A stretch of 64,000 nt of DNA from Nitrospirota bacterium (GCA_016213945.1 JACQZF010000006.1:1-64000), one strand, 5' to 3'; counted from the stretch's first letter, positions 36,014 through 45,466 are shown. Notes: generated from the letters alone by a model not told the origin. Numbers and translations: made by a program.

Positions 36014-37273
36014 CTAAAAAGTCACCTTGAAAGTAGCCCATGCTATATTATTGGTAAAATCTTCAGTATCAATATTGGAATTATTGACAGCGTACCTGTA
36101 GCCAATCGTCGTCGTCATTTTCTTGCTCAGCTCATATATCAAATCGCTCCTTAAGCTGTAGTTAGTGACTTTCTTGGTTTCAGGCAGGAACTTTTCCTTT
36201 TCCCACTTACCGTAAAGAGCCATATCCAGCCTTTGACTCAGCGGGAATAATGTTTCAGCAGCCACCCCGGTTAACCTGTCTTCTCTATCACGATCTATAT
36301 ACTTATCTACAACATAATACGGTTTTATTAAAAGCATAAACGGTATTTCTACTTTATATACCAAACCCATATCGCGGTGTTTGTATGTGCCTGATGTTGT
36401 TGCATCATGGAAAGTTCCTACATAATACAACCGTGTTACTATATTGTCGGAGGGCCCAGATGTGTATTCGGCAGCTACATTAAAGAAAGTATCCCTTGAG
36501 TCCTGTGCAGCCTTGAAATTAAACTTTGATTCACCAACCTCTCCGTTAAGTCCGATTTTCGGGGTCATCTGATAAAAAAGCCCCACTGAGCCGTCATGCC
36601 TGTCATAATCGTCAACCGGCACAATGACCTGAACAAAGTCCACACGATATGCGTAGTAATTGTATTTCAGCATTCCTCTCATCAGAGAAGATATTTTCTT
36701 GTCCAGCGTTACATAAGCAGAATGGCTCTCATAGTCCAAGGCCTCGGCAGCGTCATACCAGGTGTTTTCGTACTTGTACCCGACAGTTGTTGATAAAGTG
36801 GGGGTCAGCGGCAATGTTATATGAGGCGAAATACCAAACACATTGCTGATGGTCTTATTAATAAGCGGGTTCTCATCGGTTACACGCCTTCTCACGTCTA
36901 TCGGGACTTTCTTGTAGATATCGGCAATATCAATGAAAACATTATTGTACGGATTGACACGAACTTCTGATATAAGCGCCTGGATATCTTTCAGGTTTTT
37001 ATCGCTATATTCATTATAGCGGCTGTAATACATGAAATTCAGAGAGTAATCAATATTAACGCTCAACATTTTTCCTGGAGAATAAGCAAGCGCAATCGCA
37101 GGAATAATTGTTGTTATAAAATCGCTGTTTTGATCTTCTTGCTCAAGAAATATATTGTCATCATACTCGCCCCTCAAACTGACGCTCGGTGTCACGGTAA
37201 ACGCTGCAAAAGAAGAAACCTGCAAAAGCAAGAAATTTATAATGCAAGTCCAAAAAAATATTGTCTTCTTCAT
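36014..37273 (-). CDS. exosortase-A-associated outer-membrane beta-barrel protein
   Basis: 419 residues with signal peptide (TIFFWTCIINFLLLQVSSFA). The mature chain FTVTPSVSLRGEYDDNIFLE and the many amphipathic strands with aromatic girdles (YYSRYNEYSD, GYKYENTWYD), ending in NIAWATFKVTF, fit an outer-membrane barrel whose last residue is aromatic. It matches by position and length the uncharacterised barrel protein of PEP-CTERM loci. It may be the outer-membrane channel or a scaffold for the polymer. Overlaps the BY-kinase gene by 4 bases. Confidence 0.8.
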   Translation of the reverse strand: MKKTIFFWTCIINFLLLQVSSFAAFTVTPSVSLRGEYDDNIFLEQEDQNSDFITTIIPAIALAYSPGKMLSVNIDYSLNFMYYSRYNEYSDKNLKDIQALISEVRVNPYNNVFIDIADIYKKVPIDVRRRVTDENPLINKTISNVFGISPHITLPLTPTLSTTVGYKYENTWYDAAEALDYESHSAYVTLDKKISSLMRGMLKYNYYAYRVDFVQVIVPVDDYDRHDGSVGLFYQMTPKIGLNGEVGESKFNFKAAQDSRDTFFNVAAEYTSGPSDNIVTRLYYVGTFHDATTSGTYKHRDMGLVYKVEIPFMLLIKPYYVVDKYIDRDREDRLTGVAAETLFPLSQRLDMALYGKWEKEKFLPETKKVTNYSLRSDLIYELSKKMTTTIGYRYAVNNSNIDTEDFTNNIAWATFKVTF

Positions 37274-38085
37274 TTCTCTACTTTCTTTTTATATTTTTTG
37301 TATTTGTAATAGTTTGAATAATGCCCGTCAAGGTCTTCGACGCTTGCCTGATTAAACACCGTACCGAGTATTCTTAAATCCTTCATCATGTTCATTGCAT
37401 CTTCAAGCAGTTTCTTTGTTACCCTGCCCTCTTTGACAACAAATATCACGCCGTCCACAAGCGAGCCTACTGCGATTGTATCGGCAAAAGGCAAAACAGG
37501 CGGCGTGTCAATGATAACATATCTGTCCATGTACCTGTGCTTGACCTCTCTAATAAGTGCCTTCATCTTATCGGAGGCAAGCAGTTCCGCGGGGTTTTCA
37601 ACAGAATGCCCTGCGGGGAGAAATAGTAAATTGCCTATGTCCGTTTTGATCAACACCTCCGACAAGTCCAAGTCCTGCGTGAGAAATTCGGAAAGACCGT
37701 ATTTATAGTCTATTCCAAGATATTCATGCGCCCTCGGTTTACGGATGTCAGCGTCAATCAGCAGGATTGTATGGTCAATCTCCTGCGCCAGGGATATTGC
37801 AAGATTGACGGCGGTAAGGCTCTTGCCTTCGCCCTCAACAGCGCTTGTCACCATAATAGTATTCAAAAAATCTGTTTTTGTCTCTCTTATTACTATTGAC
37901 TTAAGCCGTCTGTATTCTTCTGAAACCGGCGAGTCCGGCTGTGTAACAGTTACCATATATGGACTAGTAATTTTAGTCTTGCGAAGTTCTATGTTACTTG
38001 TGTCATAAACTATCTTCCCGCCGTTATTATCATCGGGTTCTCGCAGCTTGCTCGCTTTCTCCAAGGCCTCTTCTATTTTACTCAT
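37270..38085 (-). CDS. BY-kinase (tyrosine autokinase) of the exosortase-A system
   Basis: 271 residues. VTSAVEGEGKSLTAVNLAIS is Walker A, ILLIDADIRKPRAHEYLGI Walker A', and RYVIIDTPPVLPFADTIAV Walker B of bacterial tyrosine kinases. The tail has five Tyr (256, 259, 260, 262, 265) among Lys, the usual autophosphorylation cluster. The matching transmembrane chain-length protein is the next gene upstream (38122-39675), as in split Wzc systems. Phosphorylation cycles control polymer length and export. The N-terminal SKIEEALEKASKLRE is typical of the PEP-CTERM subfamily. Confidence 0.92.
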   Translation of the reverse strand: MSKIEEALEKASKLREPDDNNGGKIVYDTSNIELRKTKITSPYMVTVTQPDSPVSEEYRRLKSIVIRETKTDFLNTIMVTSAVEGEGKSLTAVNLAISLAQEIDHTILLIDADIRKPRAHEYLGIDYKYGLSEFLTQDLDLSEVLIKTDIGNLLFLPAGHSVENPAELLASDKMKALIREVKHRYMDRYVIIDTPPVLPFADTIAVGSLVDGVIFVVKEGRVTKKLLEDAMNMMKDLRILGTVFNQASVEDLDGHYSNYYKYKKYKKKVEK

Positions 38086-38121
38086 ATATTTTTCCTCTCA
38101 ATTATTCAAAATATTTTAGCG

Positions 38122-39675
38122 TTACAATCCTATCGCCTCTTTTACGAAGAGGACACCTATTGCTAAAAGATACGCGATCGAAACTGCATAAACGGTCTTA
38201 TCTACTTTTTTCTCTCTGTTCAGCTCCTCTTCGGTAATAATTCTCGGGATTACGGCAAGCACTGGGGCGTTAAATGCCTTCTTAATATCTTCTACCGCTC
38301 TTATACTATGATCCAAGTTATCGCGCAGCAAGACAGCGCCAACGCCGGCTCCGACCCCGGCAGCAATGCCCGCAAGTATAAGCAGCATTCTATTAGGACT
38401 AACGGGCTTTGTTGGGAGAATGGCGGAGTCAACAATCCTGAAGGTCTCTGACTTATCCTGAATCTCCATCTGTTTGGAGACCTCACTCTGACCGAGTTTC
38501 ATGACGAGTTCCTCGTCAATCTTCTTATAAGTGTCCCTTTCTCTTTCAAGGTCTGTAAGATTCTTCTTTTCAACAGGGATGTTCCTCAGATATTCTTTTT
38601 TGGATTCAACGAGCACAGCCAGATGTCTTTCCTTAGCCGAAAGCGCTGCAAGCTCCACATCTATTTTTGACAGATCCTCCTTCAGCTTCTGGTGAAGCGG
38701 GTTCAGCGTTGACAACTCTTCTGTTGTCACACCCTCCTGCTTTTTCGCATCCTGAGAGCTGTCCTGCAATTGTTTTTTCAGCATCTCGATTTCCGCTTTG
38801 GTCCTGATCACATCAGGATATTTCTCAGTAAACTTCGTCATCAAATCATTTAATTTATTTTGAAGCAAGATCAATTTATCATTTAAAGAGCCTTCTTTTT
38901 TCCCAAGCATTGCCACGGTGTATGGCCTTTCCTCTTTTAATTGTTTCTCTGTTAAATTTCTTTTTGCATCTAATTCCATCTTCTGAAGCTTTATCGCTTC
39001 AATATTTTCTTGGGCGGTCTTTATTTCGCTGACAACGGTCTTTTCATCAATGGCAATAAAAATGCCCTTGTCCCTCCTGAAGTTCATTACGTCTTCTTCT
39101 ATCTTATCCAACTTTTCCTTGAAGAATTTTCTCTGATCGCCAAGGAATCTGTTCGCTTCGTATGACTCGTCCCTCTTTGCGGAAACATTATCCTCAATAT
39201 ACCGCCTCACCAGTGTGTTGACATAGTCTCTTGCAAGTTTAGGATCCTTATTCCTGTAAGTGACTGAAAACCAGTCCGTCTCTTTGCCTGACTTCTTACT
39301 GACCATAGTGACAACTGTTTTATCCTGAAACTTTTTTACAAGCCTCTCGAGATCCCCGGGGTTCTCCTTGTCAACATTGATATCCAGTTCATTTATTACT
39401 TTCAAGATGAGGTTTCTGCTTGTCATTGTATAAGAAAGTACTCTGATTCTTTCCTCAAGAGAAGGGGATATGGCAATATCCTTAATAAGTGTGTTAATAA
39501 CGTTTCTTTCAATTAATACAGTTGAGTTAGCTTCATATATCTTCGGCATGGTATAGCTGCCCCAAACCACTATTGAAGTGACAGCAAGGGAAACAGCAAT
39601 GCACAAATATCTCCCCTTAACTATCAAACGCCAGTATTTTTTAAGGTCCATTTCATTCATCGTTGATTTCTCCAT
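38122..39675 (-). CDS. chain-length determinant protein (Wzz-like)
   Basis: 517 residues. An N-terminal membrane segment (YLCIAVSLAVTSIVVWGSYT) and a C-terminal one (LLILAGIAAGVGAGVGAVLL) flank a long coiled-coil periplasmic domain with EEDVMNFRRDKGIFI and PVSPNRMLLILAG. A last hydrophobic segment (AVSIAYLLAIGVLFV) may be a third. Forms the inner-membrane ring that sets polymer length and contacts the outer-membrane export protein, and is the receptor for the kinase encoded just downstream. Confidence 0.9.
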   Translation of the reverse strand: MEKSTMNEMDLKKYWRLIVKGRYLCIAVSLAVTSIVVWGSYTMPKIYEANSTVLIERNVINTLIKDIAISPSLEERIRVLSYTMTSRNLILKVINELDINVDKENPGDLERLVKKFQDKTVVTMVSKKSGKETDWFSVTYRNKDPKLARDYVNTLVRRYIEDNVSAKRDESYEANRFLGDQRKFFKEKLDKIEEDVMNFRRDKGIFIAIDEKTVVSEIKTAQENIEAIKLQKMELDAKRNLTEKQLKEERPYTVAMLGKKEGSLNDKLILLQNKLNDLMTKFTEKYPDVIRTKAEIEMLKKQLQDSSQDAKKQEGVTTEELSTLNPLHQKLKEDLSKIDVELAALSAKERHLAVLVESKKEYLRNIPVEKKNLTDLERERDTYKKIDEELVMKLGQSEVSKQMEIQDKSETFRIVDSAILPTKPVSPNRMLLILAGIAAGVGAGVGAVLLRDNLDHSIRAVEDIKKAFNAPVLAVIPRIITEEELNREKKVDKTVYAVSIAYLLAIGVLFVKEAIGL

Positions 39676-39698
39676 AAATTGTTTTCTAACTCTTCATA

Positions 39699-40499
39699 TC
39701 AAAACAGGCTCTCTTTAACTACGACGACATCGCCCCGCATGAGCAGAACATTTTTGCCCAAGTCGCCTTTCATCAGGTCTTTTGCCTTCACGGATATTTT
39801 GGACCTCTCTCCGTTGTCCTGTTTTCTTAGAACCTCAACATCATTTTCTTTTGCGAATTCCGTGAACCCGCCGACAGACAGAATAGCGTCCATGATAGTG
39901 GCGCCCTCTCTGTAAGGAATCGTGGACGGCCTGGCGACAGCGCCTACAACGCTGATCCTGTTTGCAAAGTTATCGGGTATGAATAGAATATCATTCGGCT
40001 CAAGGGCAATATTCTGCGAAAGGTCGCCCTTTTCAATCAAGTTATAAAAACCCGTCTTTATCGTTTTCCCATCTCTTACCAAATAAGCATTATCCAGGTC
40101 CGCATTATCCAGTGCACCAAGTTGCGAAAGAAACTCCAGGAGGCTCGTTTCCCGTGATAAGGTACGGACCCCGGCTGTCACGCCTCTTCCAATAACATTT
40201 ATCCGATAGTTGGTCATGGTTGTTACAATGACAGTTACTATCGGAGTTTTTACGACCTTTGTCATTTCCTTCTCAAGAATGCGCGTCAAGTCAGCAGGGG
40301 TCAAACCGGATGCCTTTATTTCACCTACTGCCGGCAATGATATTTTCCCATCAGGCCTGACAGTTATTGTAACGCTTAACTCCGGGTTCCCCCACACGGA
40401 TACTTGCAGGGAATCACCGTCTCCGATAACATAGTCTTTTGCAAATGCGCTAACAGAAAGCAGCACAATAGCAAACATAAAAAATACGATTTTTCTCAC
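39699..40499 (-). CDS. polysaccharide export protein (Wza-like, SLBB domains)
   Basis: About 267 residues. I place the start at the GTG at 40499 because GGAGG lies 5 bases upstream; the longer frame to 40529 puts the ribosome site inside the gene. A signal peptide (KIVFFMFAIVLLSVSAFA) precedes VIGDGDSLQVSVWGNPELS, the Poly_export domain. SLBB domains follow (RINVIGRGVTAGVRTLS, RISVVGAVARPSTIPY). No lipobox is seen. It forms the periplasmic/outer-membrane conduit for the polymer. Followed after 23 bases by the Wzz-like gene. Confidence 0.9.
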   Translation of the reverse strand: MRKIVFFMFAIVLLSVSAFAKDYVIGDGDSLQVSVWGNPELSVTITVRPDGKISLPAVGEIKASGLTPADLTRILEKEMTKVVKTPIVTVIVTTMTNYRINVIGRGVTAGVRTLSRETSLLEFLSQLGALDNADLDNAYLVRDGKTIKTGFYNLIEKGDLSQNIALEPNDILFIPDNFANRISVVGAVARPSTIPYREGATIMDAILSVGGFTEFAKENDVEVLRKQDNGERSKISVKAKDLMKGDLGKNVLLMRGDVVVVKESLF

Positions 40500-40580
40500 A
40501 CTTTCCTCCAATGTCATTAATTTCGGCAATAAATGTAAAATCCTTTAATTCCCTTACGTATGTGGCTCCGGGCCGTTTAC

Positions 40581-41966
40581 CTATCTCCCGCCTCTACCAA
40601 ATAGTATAACCTTAATTGTATCAAGCACTATTAACATGTCAAGGGTAAGAGACTGATATTTTATGTAGTAAAGATCGTATCTGAGCTTCTCGATGGCGTC
40701 TTCAATGGAGTCGCCGTATTCATACCTCACCTGCGCCCACCCTGTAAGCCCCGGTTTTATACAGTGCCTTTCAGAATAATAGGGGATTTGTTTATTCAAT
40801 GATTCGACAAAAAAAGGCCTTTCAGGCCTAGGTCCTATAAAACTCATATCACCGCGAATTACATTAAACAACTGCGGAAGCTCATCAAGACGCGTTTTTC
40901 TTAAGAATCTGCCCAACTGTGTAATCCTGCTATCACCGGCTTTGGACCATATCGGCCCGGTTCCCTTTTCAGCACCGTCAATCATTGTCCTGAATTTATA
41001 TAACGTGAAGGGCTTCTCGCCTTCGCCAAGCCGCTGCTGTTTGAAAAATACAGGGCCTTTGGAATCCAATTTGATCAACGCAGGGATAATTAAAAGAAAT
41101 GGCATCGAAAACAAAAGCCCAATCGCAGCCAATACAACATCGAATAAACGTTTGATGTGACGCCGAACCAAAGTAATCCTGAATCCGTCAGAGAAAATAA
41201 GATGGCTTGGATTCATGTTCTCGATAAGCAATTTCCCTGTCATCTGTTCATAAAACGACGGGCCATCAACTACATCAACCCCTTGAAGTTTGCAGTTCAG
41301 CACTTCCCTGACCGGGAAGGTTCCTCTTCGTTCGCTCAGAGAGACAACTATCTTTTGAACCTTCTCTTTCCTCACAATGTCAGACAACCCCTCCCCGTTT
41401 CCAATCACATAATCCGGTGGTACATGAACCGGCTCGCCGAGACAATTAAAATAACCGGCAAGCGCATGGCCGTTGTTGCTGCTGAGGAGAAGATTGCCCA
41501 TCCTCTCCGCTAAAGGCCCCGTTCCGATTATCAGGACTTTCTTTACCACCGAAGGCAGTTTCAAAAACTGGACATAGCTTATATGCCATGCAGACTGAAG
41601 GACTATAGAAAAACAAATGGATAAGAACAATATGCCTCTGCCGAGCTGGACATAAGGGATGAAATAGTAAAATGTGCCGAGCGCAATCGCAACCAGAAAA
41701 TCAGCAACAAGAATCCTGAGGAATATATCCTTTTTATCATTTTTCTTGTTGCTGTCGTAAAGGTCCACAAAAAAACACATCAGCACAACAAAGACGGAAA
41801 ACGTAACCGCACGCAGCATCAAAGGGTTTAGCGTTTTTATGCCTGAGTCATACTCGCTGAAAAACCTTAAAAACACGCCGGCATAAACAGCTAAAATGGC
41901 AAGGATTATATCTCCAAGTATCAAGAAAACATTCTTCTTTGCAAATGCATTCTGAAGAAAACTCAT
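40581..41966 (-). CDS. initiating undecaprenyl-phosphate sugar-phosphate transferase
   Basis: 461 residues. Four or five N-terminal membrane segments, a central nucleotide-binding-like region (KVLIIGTGPLAERMGNLLL), then the C-terminal catalytic domain: IKRLFDVVLAAIGLLFSMP, PVFFKQQRLGEGEKPFTLYK, FRKTRLDELPQLFNVIRGDM-like core (the DELPQ motif is clear) and FIGPRPERPFF. This is the polyprenyl-phosphate hexose-1-phosphate transferase that starts assembly. Of the type found in exosortase-A loci. Overlaps the TPR gene by 4 bases. Confidence 0.92.
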   Translation of the reverse strand: MSFLQNAFAKKNVFLILGDIILAILAVYAGVFLRFFSEYDSGIKTLNPLMLRAVTFSVFVVLMCFFVDLYDSNKKNDKKDIFLRILVADFLVAIALGTFYYFIPYVQLGRGILFLSICFSIVLQSAWHISYVQFLKLPSVVKKVLIIGTGPLAERMGNLLLSSNNGHALAGYFNCLGEPVHVPPDYVIGNGEGLSDIVRKEKVQKIVVSLSERRGTFPVREVLNCKLQGVDVVDGPSFYEQMTGKLLIENMNPSHLIFSDGFRITLVRRHIKRLFDVVLAAIGLLFSMPFLLIIPALIKLDSKGPVFFKQQRLGEGEKPFTLYKFRTMIDGAEKGTGPIWSKAGDSRITQLGRFLRKTRLDELPQLFNVIRGDMSFIGPRPERPFFVESLNKQIPYYSERHCIKPGLTGWAQVRYEYGDSIEDAIEKLRYDLYYIKYQSLTLDMLIVLDTIKVILFGRGGR

Positions 41967-44728
41967 TTCTTCCTCACTGCCTGCAAAACCTTTTGCGCAT
42001 CTTCATTTTCTTTGAATGGGATCCGCTGCCCAAGACGAATAGAATTTTTCAGCTGATCTTCTGCCTTATCATTAAGGCCTTTTTTTAAATATGCAAGCGC
42101 CAGATGATAACGGATGGTCGGATCCCCGGGCAGGTAATTCGAGGCTTCCGTAAAGAACTTCAGCGCTTCATCATATTGGCCTTTGTTATACAAGGCCCAT
42201 CCCAACGTATCAGTAATACTCCCGTCCTTGGGCATCAAGTTCTTTGCCTTTTGAGCAAGTTCCACAGCTATATCAATTGTGCCGTAACCTTCTAAATAAA
42301 GATACGCAAGATTATTCATGGCAGGGGCGCTGTTTGGCAAAAGCTCAAGAAGTTTTTTGTATTTTTCCACCGCGTCTTTTTTGTTGCCAGTTTGTTCAAG
42401 AATAGTCGCCTGAAGAAAGTAAACCGGGAAATATTTCGGGGCTGCCATCTCTACGCCGTTGAAGATCTCCAGCGCCTTCTGAAACTCTTTGTTGTCCATA
42501 TATGTCCTGCCAATTGCCATCTTTATTTCAATACTACCAGGATTCAATTTTTGTGCCTTTTGCAATGCGCCGACCGCATCTTGAAACCGCTTGCTTTCCG
42601 AATATACTAAAGCAAGCGTCATATACCCGGTCTCACTTTCCGGTTTCATGGCAATAATATCTTTTGCGGTCTTTTCTGCGGAAACAAAATCTTTCTTCCT
42701 GATATACAGCACAACAATCTCTCCGCGTATGTTAATATCGCTATGTTCTTTGGCTGACAAGGCCTTGAGTTCATTAATGGCCTTGTCGTAATCCCCCATA
42801 GCCGCATATATGCCAGCAGACATTTCCATACTGGCTTTGGGCGATAAGTATTTTAAATTTTTTGATACTGAAAGGGCCTCTTTATAATTCTTTTCCGACG
42901 AATACAAAAGCCCCATCATCTGTCGGGCTCTAACATTATGAGGCTCAATGGTTAATGCTTCTTCAATGGCTTTCATCGCCTGCTTACTGTCTTTCTTTCT
43001 CTGGTAATATCCCGCAAGTTCCAGGTACGCCACTGCCTTGCCCTGTTCTTTTACCTTCATATAGTAAGAAAGGGCTTCCTTGTCTTTCTTGTCGGACTCC
43101 ATCAACCTTCCAAACATCAGTAAAGCTGAAGGATTGTCCTTATCAATATCAAGGACTTTTTTGTATTCCTTTGCCGCATTTTCATTCTCGCCTTTATTCA
43201 GATAAATAACAGCCAGGTTGAAATGCGGCATTAGAAATTTCGGGTTGGAAGACAATGCTTTTTCAAAGTTCAGCTTTGCGCTGTCCGTATCTTTTGCCCC
43301 AAGATATGCCGCACCGATAATGTTATAAAGCATTGCGTCATTCTTGTTGCCCTTTAATCCTTCATTCAGTGTTTTAACGGCTTCGTTAAATCTCCTGCTC
43401 TTAATATAGTATTTGGCAAGCATAATCCTGCTGTCCAATAAATCAGGTGCTATTTTTACGGCATGCAAAAACTCCTTTTCCGCCTGCACGGTATCGCCTG
43501 ACAATAAATTGAAGGCACCTTTCTTTATATGGGCGTCAATAAGTCCCGGGTTCAGTTCGAGGGCTCTGTCGAATTCCTCCATTGCCGCATCGCCTTTGCC
43601 CAAAGCAAGATAAGCGCTGCCAAGCAGGTTGTACGCAAAGGCATTTTCGTCATCCATCTGCAGAGCGTTCTTCGTTTCTCTTTCAGCGTCTTCAGCCCTT
43701 CCTCTTCTCAGGTGTGTTAAGGCAAGCATCAGCCGCGGCTGAATCAGTGCCGGTTTCATGTCTATTAATTTCTGGAATTCACTTGTCGCCTGTTCCAGGC
43801 TGCCTTTTTCGAGATAGCAAAGCCCGATATAATAATAAGCGCCAGGAATAGACTCATCCTTTAATGCTTTCTGAAGCTCAACAATAGCTTCGTCAATTTT
43901 GCGTTCATGAAAATAAACCAAGCCTGTCAAATATGACACTTCAGAGCTTCCCTTGTAAACTTTTTTCATTTCTTCTGCCAACACCCTTGCCTTCTCAATC
44001 TGCTTACCCTGAAGATATGCCAACCCTAACTCCAATTTTGCAGAAATATCTTTGTGGTCAATATCGACTATTTTCTGATATGCGCTTATTATCTCTTCAA
44101 CTCTTCCCTGCCTCTGCTTTATCTTTGCAAGGAGATATAATGCTTTTTTGTATTTGCCGTCCGTGGCCAGGACTTCTTTTATCAACTCCTCTGATTGTGC
44201 GGCCTTCCCGCCTGATAAATAAATATCGGCAAGCACTACCTTTGAGGACAACCTACCCGGAGAAATCTTGAGCGCTTTTGATATATATTCCTCAGCTGTT
44301 GCATAGTCTTTATTTATTGCATATATTGATGCGGCAACTTCATAAGCCTCCGGGTTGTCCGTTTTTTTGTTTAAATAACTCTTTATTTCATTGGCAGCGA
44401 TATCCGTTTTTAAGGAATAAGCGTAAATCTTTGCAAGCCCTATATGGGCCGCGTCAAAAGACGGGTTCAGTTTCAGAACCTTCTGCAATTCCCTCTCCGC
44501 CGCTTCATATTTCCCCTGCTCAATATAAGCCAGAGACAAATGATACCTGGCTTCAAAATAATTCTGGTCCATCTCAATGGCTTTTTTGAGGGCTACCATT
44601 GCACCAACGGCGTTCCCGCTCTCAAGAAACTTTACGCCTTTTTCAAAGTATTGCTGTTTGCTAATGTCTTTGCTGCATCCGACCAGCAATAACGAAAGCA
44701 AAAATATCCAGACCGAGGTCTTAAGCAA
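41963..44728 (-). CDS. prsT: large TPR lipoprotein of the PEP-CTERM system (PrsT)
   Basis: 921 residues. The signal ends in the lipobox LVGC with Cys18, so the mature protein is a lipoprotein. The rest is a run of more than twenty tetratricopeptide repeats (for example YEAAERELQKVLKLNPS, GDAAMEEFDRALELNPG), matching the very long PEP-CTERM TPR family. It likely scaffolds the assembly or export complex in the periplasm. The start codon is TTG at 44728, eight bases inside the end of the pseudo-receiver gene, with GGGGGG upstream; translation is coupled. It is the second gene after the sigma-54 promoter at 45147-45161. Confidence 0.92.
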   Translation of the reverse strand: MLKTSVWIFLLSLLLVGCSKDISKQQYFEKGVKFLESGNAVGAMVALKKAIEMDQNYFEARYHLSLAYIEQGKYEAAERELQKVLKLNPSFDAAHIGLAKIYAYSLKTDIAANEIKSYLNKKTDNPEAYEVAASIYAINKDYATAEEYISKALKISPGRLSSKVVLADIYLSGGKAAQSEELIKEVLATDGKYKKALYLLAKIKQRQGRVEEIISAYQKIVDIDHKDISAKLELGLAYLQGKQIEKARVLAEEMKKVYKGSSEVSYLTGLVYFHERKIDEAIVELQKALKDESIPGAYYYIGLCYLEKGSLEQATSEFQKLIDMKPALIQPRLMLALTHLRRGRAEDAERETKNALQMDDENAFAYNLLGSAYLALGKGDAAMEEFDRALELNPGLIDAHIKKGAFNLLSGDTVQAEKEFLHAVKIAPDLLDSRIMLAKYYIKSRRFNEAVKTLNEGLKGNKNDAMLYNIIGAAYLGAKDTDSAKLNFEKALSSNPKFLMPHFNLAVIYLNKGENENAAKEYKKVLDIDKDNPSALLMFGRLMESDKKDKEALSYYMKVKEQGKAVAYLELAGYYQRKKDSKQAMKAIEEALTIEPHNVRARQMMGLLYSSEKNYKEALSVSKNLKYLSPKASMEMSAGIYAAMGDYDKAINELKALSAKEHSDINIRGEIVVLYIRKKDFVSAEKTAKDIIAMKPESETGYMTLALVYSESKRFQDAVGALQKAQKLNPGSIEIKMAIGRTYMDNKEFQKALEIFNGVEMAAPKYFPVYFLQATILEQTGNKKDAVEKYKKLLELLPNSAPAMNNLAYLYLEGYGTIDIAVELAQKAKNLMPKDGSITDTLGWALYNKGQYDEALKFFTEASNYLPGDPTIRYHLALAYLKKGLNDKAEDQLKNSIRLGQRIPFKENEDAQKVLQAVRKK

Positions 44729-45101
44729 TTATGTTCCCCCCTGACAAATTCAAATACCCGTTTATAATTCCATGGACAATATATTTAAACCTCTCAAAAT
44801 CAAGAGGCTTTACAAAACATACCGAATTCCTGATCCTCTTCATCGTCTCTATTAACTCACTGCTCAATTCATCGGACAAGACTATTGTCGGTATGTCCTT
44901 AATGGCTTTTGATCTCAACAAGGGAAGGGCGTATGGATAGCTCGAAACAATTAAAGAAATGCCGTTAGCAGAGACAAACTTCGCGGCTTCTTCCGAAGAG
45001 ATGGCAAGTGTTGTTTGATATCCTTTATCATTCAATATGGCGGAGCATACCTTTGAGAAGCCGCTTTCATCTAAAATCAATATCTTTTTCGTGTTAGACA
45101 T
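44721..45101 (-). CDS. degenerate response-regulator receiver domain protein
   Basis: 126 residues, one receiver-like domain. KILILDESGFSKVC keeps one acidic residue pair (Asp11, Glu12) and CFVKPLDFERF keeps the conserved Lys98-Pro99, but the strand that should end in the phospho-accepting Asp reads GISLIVSSYPYA, with Ser at the expected site. It is thus probably not phosphorylated by the usual chemistry. It is the first gene of the export operon, AGGA lies just before the ATG, and the sigma-54 promoter starts about 35 bases upstream. A role as a protein-interaction module for the kinase or the activator is an inference. Confidence 0.75.
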   Translation of the reverse strand: MSNTKKILILDESGFSKVCSAILNDKGYQTTLAISSEEAAKFVSANGISLIVSSYPYALPLLRSKAIKDIPTIVLSDELSSELIETMKRIRNSVCFVKPLDFERFKYIVHGIINGYLNLSGGNIIA

Positions 45102-45146
45102 TTAATCCTGTTTAATAGTTGAAACTTAACCCGCATTAATAAGTTT

Positions 45147-45161
45147 GCAATTATAGTGCCA
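45147..45161 (-). promoter_or_regulatory. sigma-54 promoter of the export operon
   Basis: The minus strand reads TGGCAC-TATAA-TTGC, a perfect match to the -24/-12 consensus TGGCAC-N5-TTGC. The predicted start is near 45135, about 35 bases before the ATG at 45101. The neighbouring gene upstream encodes a sigma-54 activator, which supports the call. Confidence 0.88.
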
Positions 45162-45293
45162 CTATATGCATTTCAATTTTGCTAAAAATGGAAATGCGTT
45201 GTAACTATTCAGATTATCGTATTTTATTTATCAGGGAATGAGCTGAATTGAGCTTCAGCAAGAGAATGTTTTTTTGAAGTGAAAGTCAGATAA

Positions 45294-45312
45294 TTGTATC
45301 CAAAGGGAACAA
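45294..45312. promoter_or_regulatory. imperfect dyad TTGTATCC-AAA-GGGAACAA
   Basis: TTGTATCC and GGGAACAA are reverse complements apart from two positions. Centred about 168 bases upstream of the predicted sigma-54 start site. Same half-site as the perfect dyad at 45374-45390, so a likely second binding site for the same activator. Confidence 0.55.
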
Positions 45313-45373
45313 TAATTGATAGGTCAGCTTAAAAAATCCTTAAAAATTATTAGGTCAAAATATTTTTCAAAAC

Positions 45374-45390
45374 TGTATCCTTTGGATACA
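45374..45390. promoter_or_regulatory. perfect dyad TGTATCC-TTT-GGATACA
   Basis: A perfect 7-bp inverted repeat with a 3-base centre, about 247 bases upstream of the predicted sigma-54 start site. A half-site GGATACA follows at 45401-45407. The arrangement (two or three sites at enhancer distance) is what is expected for a sigma-54 activator such as the PrsR-type protein encoded next door. Confidence 0.65.
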
Positions 45391-45466
45391 ATAGTTGAGT
45401 GGATACACAAACAGGATGTAATATTAAGCAGTTATTTTGACTTCAGCTAAAAGTGATGACGAAGGA

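Larger units (their letters stand above)
45102..45466. other. intergenic control region of the export operon
   Basis: 365 bases between the activator gene and the pseudo-receiver gene contain a near-consensus sigma-54 promoter (45147-45161) and at least two dyads of the TGTATCC/GGATACA type (45294-45312, 45374-45390) plus a half-site GGATACA (45401-45407). The region is AT-rich. No terminator for the upstream activator gene is evident and no open frame of interest is seen. Confidence 0.7.
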
